Shown here one piece after another: positions 1 to 6,555 of a stretch of DNA of 50,832 bases. Position numbers and translations under genes: made by a program. Position 1 is the stretch's first letter. Each line of letters begins with the position of its first letter. The DNA is from Nitrospirota bacterium (GTDB taxonomy: Bacteria; Nitrospirota; Nitrospiria; Nitrospirales; UBA8639). The notes below the pieces were generated by a model, which saw only the letters and a program-made list of their open reading frames with translations, made no database searches and had not been told where the DNA came from. Where the stretch lies: contig JAOUGQ010000002.1 of assembly GCA_029865515.1 (NCBI GenBank), forward strand, positions 1 through 50,832, read 5' to 3'.

Positions 1-72
1 CTCTTAAATCTTGAATTCGGCTTGTCTTGTCTGCCCTTTCCCACTGGCTCATATCCCTTTACAATACAAACC

Positions 73-798
73 ATGATCAATCGCATTATCCGACAGATCC
101 AACGCTATAAAGGGTGGTTTGGAGGAGGGGCTGCTCTCTGCATCTTTTTAGGCCTGTACACCGGCTTACTCGCCTCGCCGCCTGATTACTACCAAGGCGA
201 GCTGGTCAGAATTATGTATGTCCATGTCCCGCTGGCGCACACGAGCACCTTGGCCTATTCCGTCTTATTTGGCGGCAGCATCTGGTATTTGTGGAAACGG
301 GATCCCCTGGTGGATAACATGTGCCAGGCCTCGGCCAGTATTTGTGCACTCTTTACGACACTGGCTCTTATCACAGGATCGATTTGGGCGAAACCCACGT
401 GGAATACCTGGTGGACCTGGGATCCCCGACTCGTCTCGTTTACCGTGCTCCTCCTGATTTTAGGGGGATACCTCATGCTTCGACGACTGGTAGATGACCC
501 TATGCGAGGCGGGCGCTACGCCGCCATTCTGGCTATCGTTGGAGGCATCGACCTGCCGATTATTAAATTTTCGGTAGAATGGTGGAGAACACTCCACCAA
601 CCCATGTCCTTCTCCACCAGAGGGGTGAGTATTTCAGATGACATCCTGATCCCCTTGACGTTGATGAGCCTCGGATGTTGGTTGTTGTTTGCGTATATGG
701 TAATGGTCCGGACCCAAATTTTGTACTTAACTGATTTATTGCACGCCAAAAAAGGCCGCTTGCTCAGTCAAACCCATTTTTCCCAGACGACTCCATGA
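73..798 (+). CDS. ccmC: Cytochrome c maturation haem-handling membrane protein CcmC
   Basis: 241-residue polytopic inner-membrane protein of the CcmC/CcsA haem-handling family, which presents haem to CcmE during System I cytochrome c maturation. The tryptophan-rich periplasmic motif is visible around residues 105-119 and ends in WWTWDPR. Histidines in YVHVPLAH (about 51-56) and in WWRTLHQP fit the two external haem ligands of the family. Six hydrophobic segments can be traced. I chose the ATG at 73 because it gives a normal CcmC N-terminus (MINRIIRQ); a TTG at 22 would only add an atypical leader, and neither has a strong ribosome binding site. It overlaps the next gene by ATGA. The exporter genes ccmA and ccmB normally lie just upstream and are presumably outside the window. 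Confidence 0.93.
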   Translation: MINRIIRQIQRYKGWFGGGAALCIFLGLYTGLLASPPDYYQGELVRIMYVHVPLAHTSTLAYSVLFGGSIWYLWKRDPLVDNMCQASASICALFTTLALITGSIWAKPTWNTWWTWDPRLVSFTVLLLILGGYLMLRRLVDDPMRGGRYAAILAIVGGIDLPIIKFSVEWWRTLHQPMSFSTRGVSISDDILIPLTLMSLGCWLLFAYMVMVRTQILYLTDLLHAKKGRLLSQTHFSQTTP

Positions 799-1307
799 CC
801 GGACTCTATACACGTTGGGCTCTGATTCTTGGGGCAACCCTTCTTCTCGGCTTCCTGACCTATCAGCACTACCAACAACACTTATCCACAATTTCGGTGG
901 GAACGCTACTCGGCAGTTCTCCGGCCACTCAACCGGTCCGGATACAAGGGATGGTCAAAAGTGGTACGTTGAAAGGAGATATGGAACAAGGGCAGGCCAC
1001 ATTTGAATTCGTCGACGGGGCATCCAGCCTCGCTGTGGTGTACCAGGGTCCCCCGCTGGAAAATATTCGTGAACTGAAAACGCTGGTCCTCATCGGACGC
1101 TGGGACAGCCAGGCACAGGTTTTCAGGGCACAGGAGACGGCATTAATCAATAATTTTGGATTTGTGGCTGCGGCCTATCTGATTTCCGTCCTGGCCTTGG
1201 GGTGGATGGTATTTGCCATGAGCCAAAGAGTCATGGTTTTATTTAAAGAGATCAAAGAATCGAAACTTTACGAACCAGAGGCCGACTCTCTTGGGAACAA
1301 AGAATAA
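795..1307 (+). CDS. CcmE-like OB-fold protein with C-terminal CcmD-like helix
   Basis: 170 residues: an N-terminal signal-anchor helix (about 7-22), a CcmE-like beta-barrel segment (about 30-115; VRIQGMVKSGTLKGD and FEFVDG match the CcmE fold), then a second membrane helix (about 118-142) followed by a charged tail. The barrel lacks the CcmE haem-attachment motif (H-x3-Y); the equivalent place reads NNFGFVAAAYL. The last third looks like CcmD: aromatic start, one helix, then a basic and charged tail beginning FKEIKESK. CcmD is a tiny protein that holds CcmC and CcmE together, so this may be a fused or paralogous CcmD that docks CcmC. It lies exactly where ccmD is expected, between ccmC (ATGA overlap) and ccmE. 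The domain reading is by eye and the function is inferred. Confidence 0.7.
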   Translation: MTGLYTRWALILGATLLLGFLTYQHYQQHLSTISVGTLLGSSPATQPVRIQGMVKSGTLKGDMEQGQATFEFVDGASSLAVVYQGPPLENIRELKTLVLIGRWDSQAQVFRAQETALINNFGFVAAAYLISVLALGWMVFAMSQRVMVLFKEIKESKLYEPEADSLGNKE

Positions 1308-1746
1308 AAAGATCGCGATCGTCGTCAGCATCTTGTTGATTGCCGGTTCGCTCGGATATCTTGCATTCGGGAATTTCGGGGAAAATATTGTGTATTTCGT
1401 CACCCCATCCGAGGTCAAAGCCTTCACGGCAGAAGCCTATACCAAAAAAGTTCGGGTGGGCGGCATGGTCGTAAAAGGCAGCCTGAAAACCCAAGCCGAG
1501 CCTGTGGGTCTCACTTTTGAACTCACAGACGGCGCTGTCACCATTCCCGTGGCGTTCCAGGGCATTCCTCCAGACCTCTTCAAAGAAGGACAAGGGGCTG
1601 TGGTAGAAGGCCAATGGCGAGACGGCAAGACCTTTCATTCCACGATGATCATGGCCAAGCACTCCGAAGACTACATGCCCATGGAACTCAAGCGAGCTGG
1701 CGTAGAACTGCCCAAAAAAGATTTCATGAAAACCCTCTCCCCTTAA
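1291..1746 (+). CDS. ccmE: Haem chaperone CcmE
   Basis: 151-residue periplasmic haem chaperone, anchored by one N-terminal helix (about 7-27), which binds haem covalently and passes it to CcmF. The haem-attachment motif is intact: AKHSEDYMP with His124 and Tyr128. The OB-fold core (VRVGGMVVKGSL, LTFELTDG) is typical, and length is normal for the family. The start is taken as TTG at 1291, preceded at about ten bases by AGAGG and lying within the last codons of the previous gene; no in-frame ATG fits the conserved N-terminus. This is the canonical CcmE, in contrast to the motif-less paralogue just upstream. Confidence 0.92.
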   Translation: MGTKNKKIAIVVSILLIAGSLGYLAFGNFGENIVYFVTPSEVKAFTAEAYTKKVRVGGMVVKGSLKTQAEPVGLTFELTDGAVTIPVAFQGIPPDLFKEGQGAVVEGQWRDGKTFHSTMIMAKHSEDYMPMELKRAGVELPKKDFMKTLSP

Positions 1747-1764
1747 GCCGGCTCGCTCTTCTAC

Positions 1765-3714
1765 ATGATTATTGAAATTGGACATTTTTCAGTTATTGTC
1801 GCCCTCGTATTGTCTGTCTTTGGCATGGCCAGTGCCGTCTTAGCCCTCAAAACCCGCAACCCCGATTGGGCCAGGTCGGGACGCATGGCCGTCACGCTCA
1901 TTTTTTTTCTGCTCAGCGTGGGCATGCTCTCATTGGTCTATGCATTTATCACGCGGGACTTCTCCGTCCTCTACGTCGCCAATAATTCAAACTCAAAACT
2001 CCCGTTTTTCTATACCGTCGCTGCCGTGTGGGGGGGGCATGAAGGCTCCCTGCTGCTCTGGGTCTTCATTCTTTCCCTCTTCAGCACCCTGGCCGTCTGG
2101 CTGCATTGGCGCACCCAACCTGCGATCATGCCCTATTTGATCGCTGTAGAATCGGCGGTCATGTTCGGATTTTTATGTTTAATTGTTTTTCTCTCGAGTC
2201 CGTTTGAACGGCTCCTGCCCGTTCCCCTTGATGGCAAAGATTTGAATCCGTTGCTGCAAGACCCGGCGATGGTCATGCACCCCCCCATGCTCTACATGGG
2301 CTATGTGGGATTTTCCATTCCCTTTTCCTTTGCCATGGCCGCGTTATTTTCCGGGCGATTAGGCGAAGAGTGGATCAAGGTCACCCAGCGATGGACCACG
2401 TTTGCCTGGATGTGCCTGACGACCGGTATCCTGCTTGGCGGCTATTGGGCGTATTATGAACTGGGCTGGGGCGGCTATTGGGGCTGGGATCCTGTCGAAA
2501 ATGCGTCGTTTATGCCCTGGCTGGTGGGCACCGCGTACCTCCATTCGGTGCTGGTGCAGGAAAAGCGGAAGATGTTCAAAGTCTGGAATCTCTTCCTCAT
2601 CATCGTCACATTTTCCTTGTCCCTGATTGGCACCTTTCTCGTACGAAGCGGCGTGCTCACTTCCGTTCATTCCTTTGCCACGGATCCTGAGCGCGGCCTC
2701 TACATTCTTCTGTTCGTCGGCACCGTCATCGGAATTGCTTTCGGCGCGTTGATCCTGAGATCCAATAAATTGAAATCACAAGTCGAGATGGATTCGCTGA
2801 TATCCCGTGAATCGATCTTCCTCTTTAATAATTTATTCTTTCTGGTAGCTGCGGCCACAGTCTTCCTGGGAACCTTGTATCCGTTAATCCTTGAAACGCT
2901 GCAGGACGCCAAAGTCACCGTCGGCCCGCCGTATTACAATGCCGTGTTTATGCCTATTGCCCTTGGACTGTTATTTCTCATGGGCATCGGACCCTATATC
3001 CCGTGGCGGAAAGCGTCGATCGCGAGCCTGAAAAAAAGTTTTTCTCTACCTCTCTTAGCGGGCGCGGTTATGGTCATCCTGCTCCTTGTGACAGGGATTC
3101 AGAACCTTTATGCCCTGGCAGGAAGTTATGTCGTGGCATTCGCGGGTATGGCAATTGTCTTAGACTTCGGCAAAATCTCACAACTGTATGCCCAGCGAAA
3201 CGGAAGCAATATCTTCCAGGGAGGTCTGGCGGCCTTTACCGCCAACCAACGGCGCTATTCCAGCATGATTACCCATATCGGCGTTCTCGTGTTGGTGGTG
3301 GGCATCATTGCCTCGACCATTTATCAAACGGAAAAAGTGGTATCGATGCGCGTGGGGGATGAATTCGCCATCGGGGACTATCGTATGAAACTGACAAACA
3401 TCCACGAAGTGGCCGGCGGGAATTGGAACGCCCAGGAAGGCGTCTTCCAGGTGTTTAAGGGAGAAAATCTGATCACGGAACTTCGGCCACAAAAGCGGAT
3501 ATACGCAGCCACCCAAACGCCCACCACGGAATCGGCCATTTATGCCATCAACATGGGGCACATTTTTCTGACCATGCCGGAAGTCTCCGAAGACGGCGTG
3601 GCCGTCGCCCGCGGAGTGCTCAATCCGCTGATTCTTTGGGTGTGGGGCGGAGGAGTCATTATGGGTCTCGGCGTCATTCTGAATATTCTCCGCCCGCGAA
3701 AGAAGGAAGAATGA
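1765..3714 (+). CDS. ccmF: Cytochrome c haem lyase subunit CcmF
   Basis: 649-residue integral membrane haem lyase that takes haem from CcmE and joins it to the CxxCH cysteines of apocytochrome c. The WWD domain is clear: WGGYWGWDPVENA near residues 236-248. The conserved HPPMLYMGY segment is near residue 172, and many transmembrane helices run along the protein. The length equals the usual CcmF length (about 630-670). The start is the ATG at 1765, 18 bases after the ccmE stop. The 3' end overlaps ccmG by ATGA, indicating coupled translation. Confidence 0.96.
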   Translation: MIIEIGHFSVIVALVLSVFGMASAVLALKTRNPDWARSGRMAVTLIFFLLSVGMLSLVYAFITRDFSVLYVANNSNSKLPFFYTVAAVWGGHEGSLLLWVFILSLFSTLAVWLHWRTQPAIMPYLIAVESAVMFGFLCLIVFLSSPFERLLPVPLDGKDLNPLLQDPAMVMHPPMLYMGYVGFSIPFSFAMAALFSGRLGEEWIKVTQRWTTFAWMCLTTGILLGGYWAYYELGWGGYWGWDPVENASFMPWLVGTAYLHSVLVQEKRKMFKVWNLFLIIVTFSLSLIGTFLVRSGVLTSVHSFATDPERGLYILLFVGTVIGIAFGALILRSNKLKSQVEMDSLISRESIFLFNNLFFLVAAATVFLGTLYPLILETLQDAKVTVGPPYYNAVFMPIALGLLFLMGIGPYIPWRKASIASLKKSFSLPLLAGAVMVILLLVTGIQNLYALAGSYVVAFAGMAIVLDFGKISQLYAQRNGSNIFQGGLAAFTANQRRYSSMITHIGVLVLVVGIIASTIYQTEKVVSMRVGDEFAIGDYRMKLTNIHEVAGGNWNAQEGVFQVFKGENLITELRPQKRIYAATQTPTTESAIYAINMGHIFLTMPEVSEDGVAVARGVLNPLILWVWGGGVIMGLGVILNILRPRKKEE

Positions 3715-4271
3715 ACAAAGGCTGGCAACTGACTCTGGTCCTCATCCTGCTGGGACTGTTCGCCTTGTTTTACAAGGGGCTCTGGGGGGACCCACGGCAC
3801 ATTCCTACGGTCCTGATCGGGACCGAGGCTCCCAACTTTGAAGGACCGGATGTCGAAACAGGACAAACGATCTCTCTGGCTCAATTCAAGGGGAAAGTGG
3901 TTCTGCTCAATTTTTGGGCGTCTTGGTGCTATGAATGCAAGGTAGAGCACGAAAGCATCTTACAGCTTCATCAACTCTTCAAAGATCATCCTGACTTCGT
4001 CATGCTGGGCGTGAACTATCAAGACAAATTGCCTGATGCCCAACACTATTTACAGCAATACGGCACAACCTTCTCCCATGTCCGTGACCTCAAAGGGCAA
4101 CTAGCCATTGATTATGGGGTCTATGGGGTGCCTGAAACATTTGTCATCGATCAACAGGGGAAAATCCGGCATAAATGGGTCGGTCCGATCACCGGCGAGG
4201 TGTACACCAACATTACGCAAAAAGTCATTGCCCCGCTGCTCACGTCTCAACCCGCTACCAGGACATCCTGA
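3711..4271 (+). CDS. ccmG: Thioredoxin-like thiol:disulfide interchange protein CcmG/DsbE
   Basis: 186-residue periplasmic thioredoxin-fold reductant with an N-terminal anchor helix (about 4-22). The redox motif is WASWCYEC with Cys73 and Cys76, and the cis-proline loop GVYGVPETFVID is typical of the DsbE/CcmG group. It keeps the haem-binding cysteines of apocytochrome c reduced. The start is the ATG at 3711, overlapping the ccmF stop and preceded by an AGGAAG-like ribosome binding site; longer in-frame extensions would lie inside ccmF. The stop overlaps the ccmH start as TGATG. Confidence 0.95.
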   Translation: MNKGWQLTLVLILLGLFALFYKGLWGDPRHIPTVLIGTEAPNFEGPDVETGQTISLAQFKGKVVLLNFWASWCYECKVEHESILQLHQLFKDHPDFVMLGVNYQDKLPDAQHYLQQYGTTFSHVRDLKGQLAIDYGVYGVPETFVIDQQGKIRHKWVGPITGEVYTNITQKVIAPLLTSQPATRTS

Positions 4272-4735
4272 TGCGTATGCGATTAACATTATGGCTCGTG
4301 GTTCTGTTGGCCGTTCCGGTCTCTCTTTTCGCTGCCGTGCAGGATGAGACGAATTTAGATATTCAGGTCCGGGAAATCGCCAAAACGCTCCGCTGTACGG
4401 TCTGCCAAACGGAGAATATTTGGGAATCGGGCGCACCGCTCGCCCAACAGATGCGGGGAGTCATTCGTGAACGCCTGGCACTTGGGCACAGCGAGGCTGA
4501 GATTCGTGCGTATTTCTTAAGCCGCTATGGCGACTATATTCTTATGGAACCACCCAAACATGGCGTCAATTGGCTTATCTGGGTGGCTCCGTTTCTCCTC
4601 CTGCTCATCGGAGGGTTTTTTCTTTACAAGGAAGTTACCCATTGGGTCCGGGATACACCAACTCCGCCCAGCCAACCTCTACCGCCACTGGACGACCAGG
4701 CTCGAAAACGTATCGAGCATGAACTCGAGTCCTGA
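4271..4735 (+). CDS. ccmH: Cytochrome c maturation protein CcmH (CycL/NrfF type)
   Basis: 154 residues. A cleavable-looking signal peptide (about 1-21) is followed by the CcmH/CycL domain with LRCTVCQTENI (Cys42 and Cys45), the pair that exchanges disulfides with apocytochrome c and CcmG. One membrane helix follows at about 98-120, then a proline-rich cytoplasmic tail. The start is the ATG at 4271, fused to the ccmG stop; an AGGA lies about eight bases upstream. Gene order ccmG-ccmH-ccmI matches other System I operons. Confidence 0.94.
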   Translation: MRMRLTLWLVVLLAVPVSLFAAVQDETNLDIQVREIAKTLRCTVCQTENIWESGAPLAQQMRGVIRERLALGHSEAEIRAYFLSRYGDYILMEPPKHGVNWLIWVAPFLLLLIGGFFLYKEVTHWVRDTPTPPSQPLPPLDDQARKRIEHELES

Positions 4736-4751
4736 ATAATCTTCATCCTGT

Positions 4752-5675
4752 ATGTCGACTGTCGCTTTCTTCATCATTCCTTTTGTGGTCATTCTTGGAA
4801 TTGTGCTCTTTTCCCTCACTCTGCCCTTTTGGCGCCGTGATCCTTCACCCGTCTCCTTCGGCCTGGATGATGACCGAGCCCAGGAACTTGCGGATCTTCA
4901 AGTCGAACGGGAAACCATTATCCGGTCCTTGCAGGAACTTGAGATGGAGCTCTCGCAAGGGCGTATGGAGAAAACCGACTACGAACGATTGAAAGCCACG
5001 GATGAACGCCGCCTGCTCCACCTGTTAGACCGCCTGGACACCTTCAAGGACACGGCTCAACACGAAACGAGCGATCAACAAAAGATTGCCTCGAAACGAA
5101 AAAGCTGGGTTCCGGCCGTTGCATCGGGGTTGGTGGTCTTACTCGCCTCCATCGGCATTTACGGTGCGCTACAATTCAAGGCCGCACAAAAGCTCATGGC
5201 CGTCGAAGCCCAAATGGGCGGCGGCCCGAATCCGATGGAGATGGTCGAGAAACTGGAGAAACGCCTCAAAGACAATCCCGATGACCTTCAAGGACAAATC
5301 ATGGCCGGACGATCCTATATGGCCTTAAATCGTATGCCTGAAGCCAAAAAGGCCTGGGGAAAAGTCTTAGAGCTGGATCCGAAGCAGCATGAAGCCCACT
5401 TCAATTTAGGTGTCATCCAGATCGAAACGCGTCAAATTGACGATCTGGAAATATTCAAACAGGCTCTCGCACATTTTGACATTGTCCTGGCCGACCTACC
5501 CAATCAACCCGCCGTCAATTGGTATCGGGGTTTAGCCTTGTGGTATTTAAATCGCCGCCAGGAAACCGATGCCGCCTGGACACTCGCCGCACAAAACATG
5601 GAGCCAGGCACCAAGGACATCGAGTTCGTGAAAGACGCCCTCGTCAAACTCCGCGCCGGCCAGGAACCGTTTTAA
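4752..5675 (+). CDS. ccmI: CcmI-like TPR protein of cytochrome c maturation
   Basis: 307 residues with two membrane helices (about 5-24 and 121-142) flanking a charged, helical cytoplasmic loop, followed by a periplasmic TPR region (about 165-290; MAGRSYMALNRMPEAKKAW and AHFNLGVIQ are TPR-like). CcmI (CycH) binds the C-termini of apocytochromes and delivers them to CcmF/CcmH. The architecture and position right after ccmH support this, although sequence similarity between CcmI proteins is low, so the name rests partly on context. It begins 16 bases after ccmH with no obvious ribosome binding site and ends the operon. Confidence 0.8.
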   Translation: MSTVAFFIIPFVVILGIVLFSLTLPFWRRDPSPVSFGLDDDRAQELADLQVERETIIRSLQELEMELSQGRMEKTDYERLKATDERRLLHLLDRLDTFKDTAQHETSDQQKIASKRKSWVPAVASGLVVLLASIGIYGALQFKAAQKLMAVEAQMGGGPNPMEMVEKLEKRLKDNPDDLQGQIMAGRSYMALNRMPEAKKAWGKVLELDPKQHEAHFNLGVIQIETRQIDDLEIFKQALAHFDIVLADLPNQPAVNWYRGLALWYLNRRQETDAAWTLAAQNMEPGTKDIEFVKDALVKLRAGQEPF

Positions 5676-5789
5676 CCTTCAAATCAAATAGCAGTAAGGT
5701 AAGTTGTGATTAATAGAATCAAAAGGCGAAGGCCCATTGTGACTTGTTGAACTAAGACCACTTTCCCAAGATCCACGATTGTCACTACA

Positions 5790-5818
5790 TTGACTTAGTT
5801 TAATTATTAGTTTATATA
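5790..5818 (+). promoter_or_regulatory. Predicted promoter of the toxin-antitoxin pair
   Basis: TTGACT at 5790-5795 and TATATA at 5813-5818 are 17 bases apart, a good housekeeping-sigma arrangement. A transcription start about seven bases after the -10 box would fall at or near the antitoxin ATG at 5825, so the message may be leaderless. An AGAGG stretch just before the ATG is very close (two bases) for a normal ribosome binding site. AACTAAG at 5750-5756 and CTTAGTT at 5794-5800 form an inverted pair around the -35 box that could be an operator. Confidence 0.5.
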
Positions 5819-5824
5819 GAGGTT

Positions 5825-6070
5825 ATGATTAAGCTCAATATTCACGAAGCGAAAACCCATCTATCTCGCTATTTGGACAAACTCAAAAAGGGAGAAACGA
5901 TTATTTTGTGCAAACATAATGAACCGGTGGCCGAAATCAGAGGGTTACCGGCGCCTCTCTCACGCAAACGCCCCATTGGCTTAGCTAAGGGCCAATTCAC
6001 CATTCCCGATAGCTTTTTTGAGCCACTCCCTGAGGACCTTATCAAGGCGTTTTCGGGGCAATCAGAGTGA
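5825..6070 (+). CDS. Phd/YefM-type antitoxin
   Basis: 81-residue small protein starting MIKLNIHEAKTHLSRYL, followed by a LKKGET turn and VAEIRG, the standard N-terminal DNA-binding fold of Phd/YefM antitoxins. The C-terminal third (about 50-81), rich in proline and acidic residues, would bind and mask the toxin. It would also repress its own promoter. The stop codon overlaps the toxin start (GTGA), so the pair is translationally coupled. Confidence 0.88.
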   Translation: MIKLNIHEAKTHLSRYLDKLKKGETIILCKHNEPVAEIRGLPAPLSRKRPIGLAKGQFTIPDSFFEPLPEDLIKAFSGQSE

Positions 6071-6453
6071 AAGTTCTCCTCGATACCTGCACATTTCTGT
6101 GGATCATTTCTGACAACAAGGCGCTTTCGTCGATGAGTCGGGAGACATTTTCCGACCCCTCAAATGAAATCGTGCTGAGTGCGATTTCTGTTTGGGAAAT
6201 TTTCGTGAAATACTCTCTGGGCAAGATTCTCCTCCCCACACCGGTAGATCAATTTATCCCCCAACAGCGGGAGCGTCATGGCATTAGCACACTCGCGTTG
6301 GAAGAAGCCGCAACCGGACACCTGCCCAAACTCCCTGCTCTTCATAAAGACCCTTTTGACCGCATGCTCATTTGCCAGGCTATCCAACATGAACTGACCA
6401 TCCTCACGCCCGATCCACTCATTACCCAGTATGCCGTCCGCACCACTTGGTAG
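6067..6453 (+). CDS. VapC-like PIN-domain ribonuclease toxin
   Basis: 128-residue PIN domain. The metal-binding acidic residues are all present: Asp6 in LLDTC, Glu44 in SVWEI, Asp98 in HKDPFDRM and Asp116 in LTPD. Family members cleave tRNA or other RNAs to arrest growth; the target here cannot be told from sequence. Translation starts at GTG 6067, overlapping the antitoxin stop. The pair sits as a small island between the ccm operon and the oppositely oriented VWA gene, a common setting for acquired toxin-antitoxin modules. Confidence 0.88.
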   Translation: MKVLLDTCTFLWIISDNKALSSMSRETFSDPSNEIVLSAISVWEIFVKYSLGKILLPTPVDQFIPQQRERHGISTLALEEAATGHLPKLPALHKDPFDRMLICQAIQHELTILTPDPLITQYAVRTTW

Positions 6454-6505
6454 GGTCTTTCCCAAAAGATAGTTTCCTGCTACCAAGTCAGGAATGACTC
6501 AAAAA

Positions 6506-6539
6506 TCAGGCGGCTCAGGCTCATCCCTGAGCCGCCTGA
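6506..6539 (-). terminator. Strong intrinsic terminator downstream of the VWA gene
   Basis: A perfect 14-base-pair inverted repeat (arms 6506-6519 and 6526-6539) with a six-base loop lies 17 bases past the end of the minus-strand VWA gene. Read on the minus strand the hairpin is followed directly by five T residues (complement of 6501-6505), the layout of a rho-independent terminator. On the plus strand no T run follows, so it is a poorer stop for vapC. Confidence 0.85.
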
Positions 6540-6555
6540 AAGCTAACACACAAAT

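Noticed and set aside
1252..1785. A 177-codon minus-strand frame opposite ccmE
   Set aside because: It mirrors ccmE, which carries the correct haem motif and fits the operon.
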